Shown: piece after piece, positions 12,491 to 13,953 of the stretch
Position numbering within the stretch: the first letter of the stretch is position 1
Layout of the letters: the number at the start of each line of letters is the position of its first letter
Assembly: GCA_021795795.1 (NCBI GenBank)
Contig: JAJYPA010000180.1
Location: 1-13,953 of the forward strand
DNA length: 13,953 nt
DNA from: Pseudomonadota bacterium
GTDB taxonomy: Bacteria; Pseudomonadota; Gammaproteobacteria; Halothiobacillales; Halothiobacillaceae
Reading direction: 5' to 3'
Program-made: the position numbers and the translations under genes
The notes under the pieces: generated by a model
What the model was told of the DNA's origin: nothing
Seen by the model: the letters and a program-made list of their open reading frames with translations, nothing else
The model's database searches: none

Positions 12491-12857
12491 GGCTATATCA
12501 CCCAACGCAGTTGGAATCCGGCACCATTCGGGCATCCCGACATCGATGGCCTGAAAACCGGGCATACCCACGCCGCCGGGTACTGTATGGATACCACGGC
12601 AGTGCGCAACGGCCGCCGCCTGATTGCCGTGGTCATGGATGCACCGAACTGACCCCAGTGGCGTCAAGGATGTCGTGGCCTTGCTGGATTATGGTTACCG
12701 CTTCAGCACCGATCACACGGTAATCAAAGCCGGACCCATTGTCGGTACCTACAACGATACTAGCCTGGACCCCGACGAGTTCCCTATTTCCGGCTCAGCG
12801 GCAGCGTCACGCCGTCCGCCGGACCGGTTGTTAGGCCGTAATTTCAGGGAGTTATGA
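12491..12857 (+). pseudogene. dacA: dacA fragment carrying the KTG region, right copy
   Basis: One frame reads GYITQRSWNP, HPDIDGLKTGHTHAAGY with the K-T-G active-site motif of PBP5/6-type carboxypeptidases, and TTAVRNGRRLIAVVMDAP. A frameshift near 12645 leads into SGVKDVVALLDYGYRF and HTVIKAGPIVGTY, the end of the catalytic domain. The residues after that (from NDTSLDPDEFPISGS) do not look like DacA and end at 12857, three bases before the peroxiredoxin stop codon. There is no signal peptide, S-x-x-K or S-x-N. The span corresponds closely to the block missing from the left pseudogene at 3873-4704, on the same strand about 8 kb away. Confidence 0.75.
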
Positions 12858-12860
12858 AAA

Positions 12861-13511
12861 TTACAGCGACTTCTTGCAGAAATACCAGTCAGTGCACTCG
12901 TAACCCTCACTCATGCGCTTTTCCGCCGCATTCACGTCGCCGGGCGGGGGTACGATGACCTTGTCTCCAGGCTGCCAGCCTTCGGGGGTGGCAACGTTGT
13001 TCTTGTCCGAGGTCTGCAAGGCTGACACCAGGCGCACGAACTCGGGAATGGATCGTCCGTTGCTCATCGGGTAGTACACCATGGCACGCAGCACGCTCTT
13101 GTCGTCGATGATGAAGGTAGCCCGCACCGCTGAGGTATCGGAAGCACCCGGCTGAATCATGCCGTAGTCATTGGCGACCTTCATGGACAGATCCTCGATG
13201 ATGGGAAAAGGAATGTCAATGCCGAACTTCTCCTTGATATTGCGCACCCAGGCCACGTGGGCGTAGTAGCTGTCGATGGACAGGCCGATCAAATCGCAAT
13301 TGAGCTTCTGGAACTCGGGATAGTGCTTGGCGAAGGCCATGAACTCGGTGGTGCATACAGGAGTGAAATCGGCGGGGTGCGAGAACAGCACCAGCCACTT
13401 GCCTTTGTAGTCGGCAAGTTTCTTCACGCCATGGGTGGTCTTGGCTTCGAAATTGGGTGCGAGTTCGTTGAGGCGGGGCATGGTAGGACAACTATTCATA
13501 GTGTCTGACAT
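12861..13511 (-). CDS. Prx6-family peroxiredoxin (archaeal/thermophile 2-Cys type)
   Basis: Thiol peroxidase reducing hydrogen and alkyl peroxides, probably cytosolic. It has 216 residues with the thioredoxin-like core LNELAPNFEAKTTHG and WLVLFSHPADFTPVCTTEF, where Cys53 is the peroxidatic cysteine with Thr50 and Pro46 of the P-x-x-x-T-x-x-C motif, and the supporting Arg130 in AVRATFIID. The C-terminal Prx6 extension has IPEFVRLVSALQTSDK, WQPGD and VIVPP. It ends YECTDWYFCKKSL, with two cysteines (206 and 212) where archaeal members such as the Aeropyrum pernix enzyme keep resolving cysteines, so it is likely 2-Cys. AAGGA lies about eight bases before the ATG. It is divergent from the SOS-boxed gene, with 291 bases between the starts. 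Intact. Confidence 0.95.
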   Translation of the reverse strand: MSDTMNSCPTMPRLNELAPNFEAKTTHGVKKLADYKGKWLVLFSHPADFTPVCTTEFMAFAKHYPEFQKLNCDLIGLSIDSYYAHVAWVRNIKEKFGIDIPFPIIEDLSMKVANDYGMIQPGASDTSAVRATFIIDDKSVLRAMVYYPMSNGRSIPEFVRLVSALQTSDKNNVATPEGWQPGDKVIVPPPGDVNAAEKRMSEGYECTDWYFCKKSL

Positions 13512-13552
13512 GATGAATTCCTTACAGGTTTATAGAGCCACATAGGGTAACA

Positions 13553-13581
13553 AGTATAGCTGTTGCAGCTGGACACAGCCA
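13553..13581 (-). promoter_or_regulatory. Candidate promoter of the peroxiredoxin gene
   Basis: Reading minus, TATACT (13553-13558) is a strong -10, with TGGCTG (13576-13581) exactly 17 bases upstream as a weak -35. Initiation would leave about a 35-base leader to the ATG at 13511. No OxyR-like site was recognised. Confidence 0.45.
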
Positions 13582-13739
13582 CTGGCACACGTCATCCCCG
13601 GGAGATGGGGGCAGCGGAGGTGGAGTCTTTTCTGTCCTGGTTGGCGGTGGAAGGACAGGTATCGGCAACATCGCTGGTAATATGGCATAGGGTGGATTTC
13701 CATGCGGTTCACCCATACTAACACCCACCACCATCGCAC
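13582..13739. other. Gene-free stretch between the divergent genes
   Basis: A proline-rich minus-strand frame crosses this interval but has no convincing start site or homology, and it continues through the SOS box and the start of the plus-strand gene. I treat it as non-coding. Confidence 0.4.
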
Positions 13740-13768
13740 TTGCAATGAGTCCCTTCAGCGTGTACTGT
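13740..13768 (+). promoter_or_regulatory. Sigma70-type promoter of the SOS-boxed gene
   Basis: TTGCAA (13740-13745) and TACTGT (13763-13768) are separated by exactly 17 bases. The -10 is the left half of the LexA box, so bound LexA would block RNA polymerase directly. Confidence 0.55.
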
Positions 13769-13782
13769 ATTTTTATACAGTC
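13763..13782 (+). promoter_or_regulatory. LexA (SOS) box
   Basis: TACTGTATTTTTATACAGTC matches the gammaproteobacterial LexA consensus: CTGT (13765-13768), an eight-base AT-only spacer, and ACAG (13777-13780). It ends 20 bases before the start codon of the downstream gene, ahead of its ribosome binding site. Confidence 0.88.
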
Positions 13783-13802
13783 ACTGCCGAAGGAGGCATC
13801 AC

Positions 13803-13953
13803 ATGGCACCCCATCATTCCGCATCTCAGTTCCGGCCCAAGACGGCGGGCATTCTGGCCTTTGGCGCGCTGATTGGCCTCTGGCTGGGACATCAGGACAA
13901 AGGTTATCAGCCTGGTCCGACATCCTCTATGGAGTCTGTGGTACTTCAGCAGA
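13803..13953 (+). CDS. LexA-regulated membrane or secreted protein of unknown function (3' end beyond window)
   Basis: Fifty codons are visible. AAGGAGG, a near-perfect Shine-Dalgarno, lies eight bases before the ATG. The N-terminus MAPHHSASQFRPK is followed by the hydrophobic AGILAFGALIGLWLG (about 14-28) and a polar HQDKGYQPGPTSSMESV. This fits an N-terminal membrane anchor or uncleaved signal peptide with the bulk of the protein outside the cytoplasm. I do not recognise the family. The LexA box makes it a probable DNA-damage-inducible gene. SOS-induced single-span proteins in other bacteria include division inhibitors (YneA, SidA) and colicin-type or nuclease functions, but nothing visible chooses among these. 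Confidence 0.8.
   Translation, partial: MAPHHSASQFRPKTAGILAFGALIGLWLGHQDKGYQPGPTSSMESVVLQQ

Noticed and set aside
13522..13923. 133-codon proline-rich minus-strand ORF
   Set aside because: It runs antisense through the start of the SOS-boxed gene and the LexA box, and its internal start codons lack ribosome binding sites.
1..13953. CRISPR array, tRNA or rRNA genes
   Set aside because: No regularly spaced direct repeats and no cloverleaf or rRNA-like sequence were seen on either strand by eye.

Overview
The window reads as an accessory stretch of a proteobacterial chromosome. Protein flavour (System II cytochrome c biogenesis factor, archaeal-type Prx6 peroxiredoxin, DUF4338/ISAs1 and IS1634 transposase debris) suggests an Acidithiobacillus-like acidophile. 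That assignment is recall and inference, with no marker gene to prove it.

Layout. (1) 1-1100, minus strand: the N-terminal part of an Hsp20 chaperone running off the left edge, then a YefM-YoeB type II toxin-antitoxin operon whose sigma70-like promoter contains a two-site GTAC operator. (2) 1107-1700: the 3' end of a group II intron abutting a badly decayed ISAs1-type transposase. (3) 1957-3141: an intact, AT-rich CcsA/ResC-type cytochrome c biogenesis gene with no ResB partner in view, followed by an AT-rich stretch. (4) 3679-4704: a decayed patatin-dacA gene pair with frame breaks and internal deletions. (5) 4754-11813: three intact high-molecular-weight penicillin-binding proteins: a bifunctional PBP1A on plus, and an FtsI-like PBP3 and a PBP2/MrdA on minus, converging on an IS1634-family remnant. 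(6) 12089-12857: a small membrane-peptide ORF, then a DegP/DegQ PDZ remnant fused to a dacA fragment. This fragment carries the part of dacA, including the KTG motif, that the left dacA pseudogene lacks. (7) 12861-13953: a Prx6-type peroxiredoxin (minus) and, divergent from it, a partial plus-strand membrane or secreted protein gene under a near-perfect LexA/SOS box.

How it fits together. The centre is a set of peptidoglycan synthases (class A plus both class B types) without RodA/FtsW, MreBCD or FtsL, surrounded by fragments of the PBP5-type carboxypeptidase. The junk around them has been eroded by repeated internal deletions, yet the three large PBP frames remain open over about 7 kb, which suggests selection on them. 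Two deviate at catalytic motifs: the FtsI-like protein has SSC where the family has SSN, and the PBP1A has EN for ED in glycosyltransferase motif 1 and Glu for Gln in motif 2. I read this as a divergent accessory PBP set, possibly with specialised or partly inactive members. This is inference.
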